Shown: piece after piece, positions 26,826-35,699 of the stretch | How positions within the stretch are numbered: position 1 is the stretch's first letter | How the letters are laid out: each line of letters opens with the position of its first letter | DNA from: Rhizobium freirei PRF 81 | Lineage (GTDB): Bacteria > Pseudomonadota > Alphaproteobacteria > Rhizobiales > Rhizobiaceae | Reading direction: 5' to 3' | Assembly: GCF_000359745.1 (NCBI RefSeq) | Contig: NZ_AQHN01000056.1 | Location: 124,001 to 188,000 of the forward strand | Length of the DNA stretch: 64,000 nt | The notes under the pieces: model-generated | The model's database searches: none | What the model saw: only the letters and a program-made list of their open reading frames with translations | Told to the model about the DNA's origin: nothing | Position numbers and translations under genes: made by a program

Positions 26826-27413
26826 CTATCCAATCGCTTCCGAAACGAAATTGAGTCCGCTCTCGGTCAAAATCGCGTCAAGACGGACATCATGCGGCTC
26901 AGCCGGTACTGATGGCACTTCTTGGCAATCAAATGCAATGCCGATCAGCCGCGGATTCAGCCCTTTTTCATGCAGACGGGTGATCGCGCGGTCGTAATGT
27001 CCGGCTCCGTAGCCGATGCGGTGGCCGGTTCTGTCGAAGGCCGAAAGCGGCACCAGCATGAGGTCTGGGTCGAGCACGGCCGCATCAGGCCCGGGCCCCG
27101 ACGTGCCGAACCCGCACGGAACGAGCGGTGCGCCGGGCACGAGCTCGCGAAAGACGATCGTGCTTCGATCGAGGATGATGGGCACGCAAAGCCGTGCTCC
27201 GCGCTCCCGGAACCGCGCCATCAGCGGTCTTATATCGGCCTCGGAGCGTATCGGCAGGAAGCCGGAAACGACAGTTCCGGGCTCGATGTCGATCGCATCG
27301 CCGCCATGCATGGCCATGGCAAGCGCCATTTCGATGCGCTCGTCTGCCGGAATTGCGTCACGTGCAGCCAGACGCTCGTTGCGATATTGGGCTTTCAGCT
27401 CTTTGGGGGACAT
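26826..27413 (-). CDS. 5-formyltetrahydrofolate cyclo-ligase
   Basis: 195 aa cytosolic enzyme that converts 5-formyl-THF to 5,10-methenyl-THF with ATP. The N-terminal KAQYRNERLAARDAI and C-terminal GTSGPGPDAAVLDPDLMLVPLSAFDRTGHRIGYGAGHYDR regions match the family (YgfA). In alphaproteobacteria this gene is usually next to 6S RNA and zapA; here 6S RNA is 8 kb away behind the lpiA-acvB-clc block. Confidence 0.94.
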   Translation of the reverse strand: MSPKELKAQYRNERLAARDAIPADERIEMALAMAMHGGDAIDIEPGTVVSGFLPIRSEADIRPLMARFRERGARLCVPIILDRSTIVFRELVPGAPLVPCGFGTSGPGPDAAVLDPDLMLVPLSAFDRTGHRIGYGAGHYDRAITRLHEKGLNPRLIGIAFDCQEVPSVPAEPHDVRLDAILTESGLNFVSEAIG

Positions 27414-27517
27414 CGGATCTTCGCAAACTTTATGATATCACGAAAACATAATGAGCCGGCAGCTCAATGCAATGCGCGAAAGCGACATGCCGCAATCGTG
27501 TGACCGATCCGGCATCA

Positions 27518-28192
27518 TCAGCCGTTGCAGACAACCGACATTTTTCCTTCGCCGTCGACATGCGCATGGACGTTTTCATAGTTCGGCAAGGTCGTGTGCC
27601 CGGTTTCCACGGGATGCGAGTGCGTCGCGGTAATGACGAGCACATCGGCGCCGGCCGCTTCGCCCGCCTTGATACCGGCCATGACATCCTCGAACACCAA
27701 GCAATCGGAGGTGCGCAGGCCAAGACGTTCTGCCCCAAGAATATAGCATTGCGGATCCGGCTTGCCGACCTTGACGTCCTCGGCAGTCACGATGAAGCGC
27801 GGCACCGGGATGCCGGCGGCGTCCAGTCGGGCCATCGCCAGACGGTATGGGGAGGAGGTCACGATCGCCCAGCGCTCCGGCGGCAGGGACGCGAGGAAGT
27901 CGATCGCACCCGGCAGCGCAACCACGCCTTCGACATCGGCGATCTCCGCTTCCATGATCAGCGTCGACTCGGCAACCGGATCGACGCCGGGCAGGTTCAG
28001 CTGGCCGATCGTATCGATACCGCGCTTGCCATGCATGGTCGGCATGAACTTCTCGACATCGAGACCCTTGCTGCGGGCCCAATTGCCCCAGACGCGTTCG
28101 GCAGCGGCGATCGAATTGATGATCGTGCCGTCCATGTCGAACAGGAAGCCGGAATAGGTTTTGGCGAAAGCGGAAGACTGTGCGACGGACAA
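27518..28192 (-). CDS. HAD-superfamily sugar-phosphatase-like hydrolase
   Basis: 224 aa. Motif I FDMDGTIINS supplies the nucleophile Asp; VTSSPYRL and GKPDPQCYILGAERLG...FEDVMAGIKAG supply the remaining motifs. Subfamily IA, resembling YfbT/GPP sugar or glycerol phosphatases. The start codon is TTG at 28192 with AAAGGG 6 nt upstream. No operon partner is obvious; a RIME-like repeat follows its 5' side. Confidence 0.88.
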   Translation of the reverse strand: MSVAQSSAFAKTYSGFLFDMDGTIINSIAAAERVWGNWARSKGLDVEKFMPTMHGKRGIDTIGQLNLPGVDPVAESTLIMEAEIADVEGVVALPGAIDFLASLPPERWAIVTSSPYRLAMARLDAAGIPVPRFIVTAEDVKVGKPDPQCYILGAERLGLRTSDCLVFEDVMAGIKAGEAAGADVLVITATHSHPVETGHTTLPNYENVHAHVDGEGKMSVVCNG

Positions 28193-28207
28193 GGGAGGCC
28201 CTTTCTA

Positions 28208-28306
28208 GGGCAATTCCAGCAAAGCTGCGCAGCGATTTGCGTCCGGAATTGCGTGAAAACAAGGAGACAAAGCATTTCCGCGACTTCGTTTGAAACGGAA
28301 ATGCTC
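28208..28306. repeat. RIME-like intergenic repeat, copy B
   Basis: About 99 bp: a left part GGCAATTCCAGCAAAGCTGCGCAGCG...GTCCGGAATTGCG, a joining stretch AAAACAAGGAGACAA, and a right palindrome AGCATTTCC...GGAAATGCT. The left part matches copies A and C, the right part matches copy D, so it shows mosaic structure. Confidence 0.7.
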
Positions 28307-28496
28307 GAGACGTGGAAACGAGTGGCCGGCGCCAGCCATGCCACTCGCAATTTGTGCCTCTTCGACTAACGGCAGCCGCAGCAAGAAGCAAATGATTGCT
28401 GAGCAACGAACGCGGAAAGGTCCGTTCCTTCGTCTCGACCGACGCTATATCGGAAGGCCGCGCTGCTACCGCCAGGGCAAGATATCGAAGTGGAGA

Positions 28497-28522
28497 CGGG
28501 CGGCTGTGCAAACAGCCGCCCG
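28497..28522 (-). terminator. Hairpin downstream of acvB
   Basis: A perfect 11 bp inverted repeat, CGGGCGGCTGT-gcaa-ACAGCCGCCCG, 9 nt past the acvB stop. It lacks a T tract on the minus strand, so it may act as a mRNA-stabilising 3' hairpin more than a classical terminator. Confidence 0.55.
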
Positions 28523-28531
28523 CATGATCGA

Positions 28532-29929
28532 TTATTCGCCGAGGCGGCTCTTCAGACCATTGATGATATGGTTCGACAACGCCTCGTAGTCGTCATCAAA
28601 GTGATGGCCGCCATTCATGACGATGATTTCCGCACCCGTGTCCTTCAGCAGCGGGCATCCAACATCCTCGTCATCGTCCTTGCCGTAGACGCATTGCACC
28701 ATCTTCGGGTTGATCGACTTCAGATCCTTGATCGGATCACCGCCCTTGCCTTCGCTCGAAGCTCCAAGCCAACCCATGACGGAAATCACGTAATCGACCT
28801 TCTGCGACAGCGACAGCAAGGACATCTGAACGATCTTGTCCTTTTCCGGCTGCTTCAGGCGGTTATAGCTCGCCGGCAGCACGTCGGCGCCGAAGGAATA
28901 GCCGATCAGCACCACATGCTTGACCTTGAAGCGCTTGGTGTAGAACTGGATGATCCGGGCGAGATCATCGGCCGTCTGCTGCGGATCCCGCTGCGACCAG
29001 AAATAATGCAGGGAATCGACGCCCACGACCGGAATGCCCTGATCCTGCAGATAGCTGCCGACCTCCTTGTCGATATCGCGCCAGCCGCCGTCGCCCGAAT
29101 AGACGATGGCAAGCGTATCCTCGGTCGGCGTCGCCTCCATGATGTCGAGCGGCAGGCCGAGCGGCGACTTGGCGTCGTCGATCGACTTGATCAGGTCGGC
29201 AAGCGAAGCCTCAAGCGTGGCATAGGTGTCGGTGTTGCTGGAATCCGTGGTCTGGACCTCGGGATGGTCCTTCTGGATGTCTGTAACATGGTCACGGCCA
29301 TCCTTCGGTGCATTCGCCGTGAAGCTCACCACGATCGGATTCGGCAGCGCGCCTTCCTGCAGGCCGAAGGACACGATGTCGCCATCGGTCTTCTTCTCGG
29401 CCGGCGTGCAGAGCTCCTGCTTCAGAGCGATGCCGGCCGCCGGATCGACGGCCAGTGTCCCCGCGACCGTGGCATCCGGCGTCTGGGCTGCAATCGTCAG
29501 GGCCATGGCGCCGCCGGCGCCGACGCCGGCAATGATCGGCGATTGATAGGTGCTGTCGGCAAACGAACGCTGTACCTGCTGGCTCAGTGATTCCAGATCC
29601 GCGACGATGTAGATGCAACCATCGTTCTTGCTGACGTCATATTTGTTGAGCGACGTCAGAAAGGACGGATAGTCGATGCCGATGACGAGCGATCCATTGG
29701 CGACAAGCTTGTCGGCAACGGCCTTCTCCTTGTCGCCCCAGCCGGCAAGATCGGAAATCAGGACGACCTCGTTTGAGACCTTGCCCTGCGGGCGCATGAT
29801 ATGCGGTGCAGGGATCATGCCCAGATCGTATTTGGTATCGTCGGCTTCCGCGCGCGCCTGGCCTGACACCAGCAGACCCGCCGACAACATACATGCGAAA
29901 GCCAACGACATTGCGTATTTCAAGATCAT
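28532..29929 (-). CDS. acvB: AcvB/VirJ-family periplasmic lysyl-phosphatidylglycerol hydrolase
   Basis: 465 aa with a signal peptide (MSLAFACMLSAGLLVSGQARA). Two alpha/beta-hydrolase-like halves are present: the N-terminal half has GVGAGGAM without a Ser nucleophile, while the C-terminal VirJ-like half has GYSFGADVLP with one. In Agrobacterium, AcvB hydrolyses lysyl-phosphatidylglycerol and is needed for virulence; the R. tropici homologue is atvA. The ATGA overlap with mprF fits a pair that makes and breaks down the same lipid. Confidence 0.93.
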   Translation of the reverse strand: MILKYAMSLAFACMLSAGLLVSGQARAEADDTKYDLGMIPAPHIMRPQGKVSNEVVLISDLAGWGDKEKAVADKLVANGSLVIGIDYPSFLTSLNKYDVSKNDGCIYIVADLESLSQQVQRSFADSTYQSPIIAGVGAGGAMALTIAAQTPDATVAGTLAVDPAAGIALKQELCTPAEKKTDGDIVSFGLQEGALPNPIVVSFTANAPKDGRDHVTDIQKDHPEVQTTDSSNTDTYATLEASLADLIKSIDDAKSPLGLPLDIMEATPTEDTLAIVYSGDGGWRDIDKEVGSYLQDQGIPVVGVDSLHYFWSQRDPQQTADDLARIIQFYTKRFKVKHVVLIGYSFGADVLPASYNRLKQPEKDKIVQMSLLSLSQKVDYVISVMGWLGASSEGKGGDPIKDLKSINPKMVQCVYGKDDDEDVGCPLLKDTGAEIIVMNGGHHFDDDYEALSNHIINGLKSRLGE

Positions 29930-32535
29930 TTCCTCACGACCCCCTTAAGTCCGCCGCCGATGAGGAATGTGGCATCCATCAACGCAATCATGGGACTTAC
30001 ACCACCCGAAACAGCCAGATAGCGCGGCTGCCATTCGGGATGGAACTTGGATTTGAAGGCACGAAGCCCTTTGAAATTGTAGAAGCGCTCGCCGTGTTCG
30101 AACACCGTTCCCCCGACCCTGTCCCAGACCGGCGCCGATTCACGTCTCGACATGCCCGATAGCGGTGCCATGCCGAGATTGAAACGATGAAAGCCTTGGC
30201 CCTTGAGGTATTCGAGGATCTGCACGAACAGAAAATCCATCGAGCCTTTTGGGGCATCGGGCAAAAAACGCATCAGGTCGACGGACCCCTCCTCCCTGGT
30301 CTCCGTCATCAGAATATTCGCAAAGGCGACGATCTTACCATCCTTTTTCAACACGCCGACGGGCTGTGAGCTCACATAGTCCGGATCGAACGCGCCCAGC
30401 GAGAAGCTCTTTTCCTTGGCATTATGATCGGCGAGCCATGTGTCTGAGACTTCGGCGAGCTGATCTATGACATCTGGCACATCTTGAGGCTGGATAACGG
30501 CAAATTCTAGTCCGTCGCGAACCGCGCGGCTTGCCGTCTGCCTGAGGTTGGCCCATTTGCCGCCTTTCAGCTCGAAATTCGAAAGGTTGACCACCGCCAG
30601 CTCGCCGAGCTTGAACGCACGCAGACCGGCATCGGCGCAATAGGAAAGCAGTGCCGGCGAGATCTGATAGAAGACCGAACGGCAGCCGGCAGCGCGCGCC
30701 GCCTCGACAAACCGCCAGATGAGATCCGGCAGCGCCTGACGCGGGCCGACGGGATCGAAAAGCGCGATCCATGAGCGGCCTTGCTTGCTGTACATGATGA
30801 AGGCATCGCCCTTTTCCGAGAACATGATGTTCTTGTCACCCATGCGCACCAGATTGGCGTCGGCAATGCCTTGCTTTTGCACGACCTGAACGGCACGCGC
30901 CACCAATTCCCCGGTTACCGGCTCCAACCGTTTCGTTGCCGGCCGCAGCAGGCTGAAGATCGCTATCGTGGACGACAGGATGGAAATGCCGAGCGCAGCG
31001 CGAAGGCCTCGCGGCGCCTCGTCGGCGAATTCGAACTGCCACCATAGCTGGTTGCTGTATCCGACATCGCGATAGACGAAGAACAGGACCACCACGGCGC
31101 CGATGCAGATCACGGCCATGGCTGTCAGCCATCCGGCCGTGAGCGTCTGGCTCAGCAACGATGCCGGCCGCAAGAACAGCCGGCGGCTGACGACGAGGCT
31201 GAAGATGAAGAATGCCAGCAATCCGGCTTCGACGATGGCGATGGCTTTCAGCAGCGACAGCAAAAGGGCGAACGCCGCCGAGAAGATCGATACCCACCAG
31301 GCGCCGTCGAGACGCTGGCCCAGGCCGCGTGCGGCAACGACGATGGTCAGCCCGAGAAGGCTCGAAAAGAAATGCGCACTTTCGATGATCGGCAGAGGCA
31401 GATAGTCGGACAGAACGATCAGGTTCTGGTCCGGCGTCGGCGTCACGCTCGAGAAGATCAGCATCATACCAAGCAGCAGCGCAAAGGCGGACAGCAATTG
31501 CGGCATGAGGCGGCCGCCGACGCGGCGCATGCTGGACGCGGCGGGATGATCGACGAAGCGGCGCAGCTCCGCCACCGAAATCGCCGCAATCGCGATGACG
31601 AGCGGAATGACGTTGTAGATGACGCGATAGAGGACCAGCGAACTCAGCACGGCATCTTCGTTTACCGAGCTGCCGAGCCAGGCGATGATGATCGTCTCGA
31701 AAACGCCGAAGCCGGCGGGGACGTGACTGAGCACGCCGAGAGCGACGGCGATGGCATAGATGGCGAAAAACCCTGGCCAGCCGATCGCAGTTGGCGGCAA
31801 AAGCACGTAGAGCACGGAGGCGGACGCGGCGATATCGAAGGCGGTTACCAGGAACTGCCGGGACCAGGTGCGCGAATCCGGCAACCGGACGGCGATGGAA
31901 CCGAGCCGCACCTCGCGGCCATTGCGGCCGGCAAAGACGACGAAAGCAAGCGCGACAAGGATCGCAACCGCGATCAGGCGCAGCCATAGCCCGTCTATAT
32001 CGATCAGCGGCCCGATCTCATCGGCGATGACCAAGAGCGCGATGGCGCCCACTGCGGCAAGGCCGAGACCGAAGGAAAGCGTGACGAACGCGATGACGCG
32101 CGTGATATCGTCGGGCGATAAACCCATCCGCGTATAGGCACGGTAGCGGATCGCGCCGGCACTCAAGGCACCGAAGCCGGCGGTGTTGCCCACAGCATAG
32201 GCGCTGAAAGAGGTCAGCGCCACATGCGGAAACGGCAGGCGCTTACCGATATATTCAAGCGCGTTCTGGTCGTAGAAGACCAGGGAGGTAAAGCTCAGAC
32301 CGGTGAACAGCAGAGCGAGCAGCACCGAGGAAATCTTCGTCGTCGTCAACGCGTGCACGACGTCGTCGTAGCGAACTTCATTGGTCAGATCGTAGATCGC
32401 ATAAGCCGCCAAGCAGAAAACGGCGACGGTGAGAACGGCGATGATCAGCGTGCGATAACGATTGAGGAAACCGATGACGCCGCCAATTTCTTCCAGTTCC
32501 TCATCGGCTTTTTCCAGATCGATTGGGCTCGACAT
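29926..32535 (-). CDS. mprF: Lysylphosphatidylglycerol synthase/flippase MprF (LpiA)
   Basis: 869 aa. The N-terminal ~520 residues hold about 14 membrane helices (flippase), and the C-terminal ~330 residues form the GNAT-like aminoacyl-transferase domain (DUF2156), which transfers lysine from lysyl-tRNA to phosphatidylglycerol. SQPVGVLKKDGKIVAFANILM and GSVDLMRFLPDAPKGSMDFLF are typical. In R. tropici the orthologue lpiA is acid-induced and supports acid tolerance and nodulation competitiveness. Followed by acvB in an operon; 497 nt of upstream spacer. Confidence 0.95.
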   Translation of the reverse strand: MSSPIDLEKADEELEEIGGVIGFLNRYRTLIIAVLTVAVFCLAAYAIYDLTNEVRYDDVVHALTTTKISSVLLALLFTGLSFTSLVFYDQNALEYIGKRLPFPHVALTSFSAYAVGNTAGFGALSAGAIRYRAYTRMGLSPDDITRVIAFVTLSFGLGLAAVGAIALLVIADEIGPLIDIDGLWLRLIAVAILVALAFVVFAGRNGREVRLGSIAVRLPDSRTWSRQFLVTAFDIAASASVLYVLLPPTAIGWPGFFAIYAIAVALGVLSHVPAGFGVFETIIIAWLGSSVNEDAVLSSLVLYRVIYNVIPLVIAIAAISVAELRRFVDHPAASSMRRVGGRLMPQLLSAFALLLGMMLIFSSVTPTPDQNLIVLSDYLPLPIIESAHFFSSLLGLTIVVAARGLGQRLDGAWWVSIFSAAFALLLSLLKAIAIVEAGLLAFFIFSLVVSRRLFLRPASLLSQTLTAGWLTAMAVICIGAVVVLFFVYRDVGYSNQLWWQFEFADEAPRGLRAALGISILSSTIAIFSLLRPATKRLEPVTGELVARAVQVVQKQGIADANLVRMGDKNIMFSEKGDAFIMYSKQGRSWIALFDPVGPRQALPDLIWRFVEAARAAGCRSVFYQISPALLSYCADAGLRAFKLGELAVVNLSNFELKGGKWANLRQTASRAVRDGLEFAVIQPQDVPDVIDQLAEVSDTWLADHNAKEKSFSLGAFDPDYVSSQPVGVLKKDGKIVAFANILMTETREEGSVDLMRFLPDAPKGSMDFLFVQILEYLKGQGFHRFNLGMAPLSGMSRRESAPVWDRVGGTVFEHGERFYNFKGLRAFKSKFHPEWQPRYLAVSGGVSPMIALMDATFLIGGGLKGVVRK

Positions 32536-33032
32536 GCTCTACCTGTTTGTTGACCTTCGTCAGTCCCGATTGCGCGAACAGTCAGTAACGCCGACATTGC
32601 GTCTCTGTGTTACCGCCCTGCATTTCTTTCGACGGGACCGTTGTTACGTGCTCCCATCATTCCGAATTTGGGCAATTTTGGCGCGGCTCCCGATTCCGCC
32701 AGCAATGAATCCGCGATTATTGAAAGGAATTTGCCAAGCACCCGGCTTTTAAACTTATCTACACATAAAAGTGATCTTCACATTCATCTTGCGCGCAGCT
32801 CCCTATCAGGAATTTTCAACTCGGTCACCTGCTGCACAACAGCTTTCGGATGAACATTTCCTGACAGTCAGGCAGGTGACCGCAATGCAGCCGCGACCGG
32901 AATTTCCGCGACGATGCCAGCGCGGCGCAATTCCTCCGGCCATCGAGGCCGCGCAACGTTAAATAGATCGGAAAATTGCTCTATCAACCGTTCGTGCGCT
33001 GAGAGCTAGGCTGAGGATACCGCGGATGACGA
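32536..33032. other. Gene-free control region between mprF and marR
   Basis: 497 nt, clearly more AT-rich than surroundings around 32690-32830. It holds an 11 bp inverted repeat (CGGTCACCTGC at 32822-32832 and GCAGGTGACCG at 32872-32882). It must contain the mprF-acvB promoter on the minus strand and the 3' end of marR. No credible gene. Confidence 0.6.
32822..32882. repeat. 11 bp inverted repeat with 39 nt loop
   Basis: CGGTCACCTGC (32822-32832) and its exact reverse complement (32872-32882). It could be a pair of regulator sites for the mprF promoter or a stem of a structured RNA. The inner region contains a smaller CCTGACAGTCAGG palindrome. Confidence 0.5.
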
Positions 33033-33473
33033 TCAGCCTTCGGCTTCCACTTCAGCCCGAAGTTGCGTCAGTATCTCGATCAACTCCGGCGCCATGTCGC
33101 GGATTTCGCGCAGATGGATGGTACTTAGCCGCTGCAGCACCTCTTCGGAACGCGCCGTCAGCTGCAGCGTCTGCCGGCGTTTGTCGGCGGGATCGGGATG
33201 CCGCGTGACATAGTCTGCATCGATGAGGCGTCCGACGAGTTCGGTCGCCGTATGCGGGGCGATCAGCAGCCGCTCCGCCAGCAGACCGATCGTCATCGCC
33301 ACCCCCTGCGGATTGCCCTTGATCGCCAGCAACGCCTGGTGCTGCTGCGGCGGCAGGCCGGCCTCCTGCGCCGCTGACGTGCTGAAATCGGTGAACTTGC
33401 GCAGGGTGTAGCGCAATGTGGCGAGCGCCTCGTAATCCGCCTGCGAAAGAACTTTATCCAAACGTCGCACCAT
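33033..33473 (-). CDS. MarR family transcriptional regulator
   Basis: 146 aa from ATG 33473 (MVRRLDKVLSQ), with AGAGGA 7 nt upstream; the longer frame to 33614 crosses the operator and is rejected. Winged helix segment: HQALLAIKGNPQGVAMTIGLLAERLLIAPHTATELVGRLIDADYVTRHPDPADKRRQ in shorter pieces. It is divergent from the ClC channel gene across a perfect palindrome, so it probably represses itself and the channel gene. Confidence 0.9.
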   Translation of the reverse strand: MVRRLDKVLSQADYEALATLRYTLRKFTDFSTSAAQEAGLPPQQHQALLAIKGNPQGVAMTIGLLAERLLIAPHTATELVGRLIDADYVTRHPDPADKRRQTLQLTARSEEVLQRLSTIHLREIRDMAPELIEILTQLRAEVEAEG

Positions 33474-33514
33474 CAAATCATCCTCTTTGCCGCAATTTGC
33501 GGTCCTAGTTGATT

Positions 33515-33533
33515 TATATCGTATTACGATATA
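33515..33533. promoter_or_regulatory. Perfect palindromic operator between marR and clc
   Basis: TATATCGTA-T-TACGATATA, a perfect 9-1-9 inverted repeat in the 125 nt between the divergent marR and ClC genes. This size and symmetry suit a MarR dimer. It lies 42 nt before the marR start and 66 nt before the channel start. Confidence 0.75.
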
Positions 33534-33598
33534 TTTGCCATCTTGAAGCGGGGAGCGGCTGAAGGACGGCCGTGCACGCTTAGCACAGAAGGTCGCCG

Positions 33599-35398
33599 AT
33601 GCAGGACAGCACACTCCAACAAACCAACAGACATGATTTCTCAGGCGGAGCCTCCCGCAAGGACAATGGCGACTTCACCACCGACAAGCGCGTCCTGCTG
33701 CTGATTGCCATGGCGCTCGTGGTCGGCACCGGCGGCGCTTTCGCCGCCGGGGCGCTCATCAACCTCATCGCGCTCGTCAGCAACGCCTTGTGGCTGTTCA
33801 AGATCAGCACCGAGCCGCTGTCCTTTACCATGGTGGCACGCTCGCCCTGGATGGTGGCCGCTCCCATTGTCGGCGGCCTCATCATTGGCCTGATGGCGCG
33901 CTACGGCTCCGAGAAGATCCGCGGCCACGGCATTCCGGAAGCGATCGAGGCGATCCTGATCGGCGGCAGCCGCATGTCGCCGAAGGTGGCGGTGCTGAAG
34001 CCCCTGTCATCTGCCATTTCGATCGGCTCCGGCGGTCCCTTCGGTGCTGAAGGTCCGATCATCATGACCGGCGGCGCCATCGGCTCGCTCTTCGCCCAGC
34101 TCTTCCATCTCAGTGCTGCCGAAAGAAAGACGCTGCTTGTCGCAGGCGCTGCGGCCGGCATGACGGCGGTGTTCGGCACGCCGATCGCAGCGGTCATGCT
34201 CGCCGTCGAACTGCTGCTGTTCGAATGGAAGCCGCGCAGCTTCATCCCGGTGGCGGTCGCGGCCTGTGTTTCGGTTGTCTGGCGCCCGCTGTTGATCGGC
34301 GGCGGTGCGCTGTTTCCCGCCCATTTCGATATGTCGCTCTCTTGGTGGGGCATTCTGCTCGCCGCCGGCCTTGGCATCATCTCGGGCCTGCAATCCGGCC
34401 TGCTGACGACCCTGCTCTATAAGATAGAGGATAGTTTCGAGAAGCTGCCGATCCACTGGATGTGGTGGCCCGCACTGGGTGGCCTCGTTGTCGGCCTCGG
34501 CGGCTTGATCGAACCCCGCGCCCTCGGGGTCGGTTACGATATCATCGCCGATCTGCTGCACAGCCACATCGCCATCGGCGCCGTGCTGGCGATCCTTCTG
34601 GTCAAGGCGGGCATCTGGCTCGTCGCGCTTTCGTCCGGCACATCAGGCGGCGTATTGGCGCCGCTGCTCATCCTTGGTGGTGCGCTCGGCTGGCTGGTGG
34701 GCCTCGTTTTGCCAGGCGATCCCGGCTTCTGGGCGATGCTCGGCATGGCGGCGATGATGGGCGGCACCATGCGCGCGCCGCTCACCGGCACCTTCTTTGC
34801 CGTCGAGCTGACGGGAGACACGAGCGCTCTCGTGCCACTGCTGGCAGCAACCGTTGCAGCCTATGCCGTTACCGTTCTGCTGCTGCGCCGCTCCATCCTC
34901 ACGGAAAAGATCGCGCGCCGCGGCCAGCACATCACCCGCGAATATGGCATCGATCCGTTCGAGCTCACTCGCGCCCGCGACATCATGATCGCAAAGGTGG
35001 ATACACTGCCCGCTTCCATGCGCCTGTCGGAAGCGCTGACTCAAATGACGGAGCGGCCGGATGCGCATCGCTTCTATCCCGTCGTCGAAAATGATGGCAG
35101 CCTCGTCGGCATGATCTCGCGCGCCGATGCCCTGCGCTGGCAGAGCGAGCCGGAGCTTATGGATCAATCGCTCTATGATGTCGTATCCGATACGTCTCTT
35201 CCGGTCGCCCACGCCGACGATACCGTCGGCCGCGTCGCCGACATCATGATCCATGCCGATACGGGACGCATTCCCGTTGTCGAACCGCAAACGGGCCGCC
35301 TCGTCGGCTTGATTGCCCGCAAGGACCTGCTGCGCTTGCGCAGCGCGACCAACCGCGCGGAACTCGAGCGCGGTGCTTATCTCGGGTCGAAAAGTTAA
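33599..35398 (+). CDS. ClC-family chloride channel/exchanger with CBS domains
   Basis: 599 aa, about 11 membrane helices in the first 430 residues, then two CBS domains (about 455-510 and 530-590). Selectivity signatures: GSGGPFGAEGPIIM (GxEGP) and GTPIAAVMLAVELL. GAAGG lies close before the ATG. In R. tropici a ClC homologue (sycA) is reported to affect acid tolerance and symbiosis and is associated with the lpiA-atvA region, consistent with this context. Likely exchanges chloride for protons during acid stress (inference). Confidence 0.93.
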   Translation: MQDSTLQQTNRHDFSGGASRKDNGDFTTDKRVLLLIAMALVVGTGGAFAAGALINLIALVSNALWLFKISTEPLSFTMVARSPWMVAAPIVGGLIIGLMARYGSEKIRGHGIPEAIEAILIGGSRMSPKVAVLKPLSSAISIGSGGPFGAEGPIIMTGGAIGSLFAQLFHLSAAERKTLLVAGAAAGMTAVFGTPIAAVMLAVELLLFEWKPRSFIPVAVAACVSVVWRPLLIGGGALFPAHFDMSLSWWGILLAAGLGIISGLQSGLLTTLLYKIEDSFEKLPIHWMWWPALGGLVVGLGGLIEPRALGVGYDIIADLLHSHIAIGAVLAILLVKAGIWLVALSSGTSGGVLAPLLILGGALGWLVGLVLPGDPGFWAMLGMAAMMGGTMRAPLTGTFFAVELTGDTSALVPLLAATVAAYAVTVLLLRRSILTEKIARRGQHITREYGIDPFELTRARDIMIAKVDTLPASMRLSEALTQMTERPDAHRFYPVVENDGSLVGMISRADALRWQSEPELMDQSLYDVVSDTSLPVAHADDTVGRVADIMIHADTGRIPVVEPQTGRLVGLIARKDLLRLRSATNRAELERGAYLGSKS

Positions 35399-35699
35399 GG
35401 GGAGGACTGGTGTCAGCGCGGCACAAAGAAAAGAACTGCGCGACGCCTTCCTTGCCTTAGCGAGGAAAATTTAAGAGCGATCCACGACAGCCGATGGATG
35501 TTTACGATCCTGGGTGCCTACAAACGTAGGTGGGCACCGTGTGTCCAGGCCCACGGGCCTGGTCAGGGACAGCTCCCTTTGGATCGAGTATGGCCCCAGG
35601 GATTGTGGTTCCTGTCGGGAAGCGCAGACCGCCCGGACTATATAAAGTGGTTTCAGGATTTCTGCCAGAGGGTGATGAGCGCCACCCTCAGAAATAAAC
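35399..35699. other. Spacer between clc and zapA holding 6S RNA
   Basis: 301 nt without protein-coding potential. Most is occupied by the 6S RNA gene on the minus strand and its promoter. A hairpin (GAGGGTG-N8-CACCCTC, 35668-35689) lies just past the zapA stop. Confidence 0.75.
35475..35637 (-). ncRNA. ssrS: 6S RNA
   Basis: Regulatory RNA that binds sigma70 RNA polymerase. On the minus strand the 5' part reads CCGGGCGGTCTGCGCTTCCC then GACAGGAACCACAATCCCTGGGG. The 3' part reads CCCAGGATCG...CATCGGCTGTCGTGGATCG. CGACAG/CTGTCG and CCTGGG/CCCAGG close the long stem around an open bubble; internal hairpins are GGCCCGTGGGCC and CCTACGTTTGTAGG. A -10 box TATATA (35644-35639) sits directly before it. 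It is immediately downstream of zapA, its usual alphaproteobacterial place. Ends are approximate. Confidence 0.85.

Larger units (their letters stand above)
28193..28531. other. Gene-free spacer with RIME-like repeat and hairpin
   Basis: 339 nt between the HAD gene and the end of acvB. It contains repeat copy B (28208-28306) and a strong hairpin at 28497-28522. I see no tRNA or credible small gene. Confidence 0.6.

Noticed and set aside
27414..27517. 6S RNA immediately upstream of the folate cyclo-ligase gene
   Set aside because: Only 104 nt are available and the segment shows no 6S features; 6S RNA is instead after zapA.
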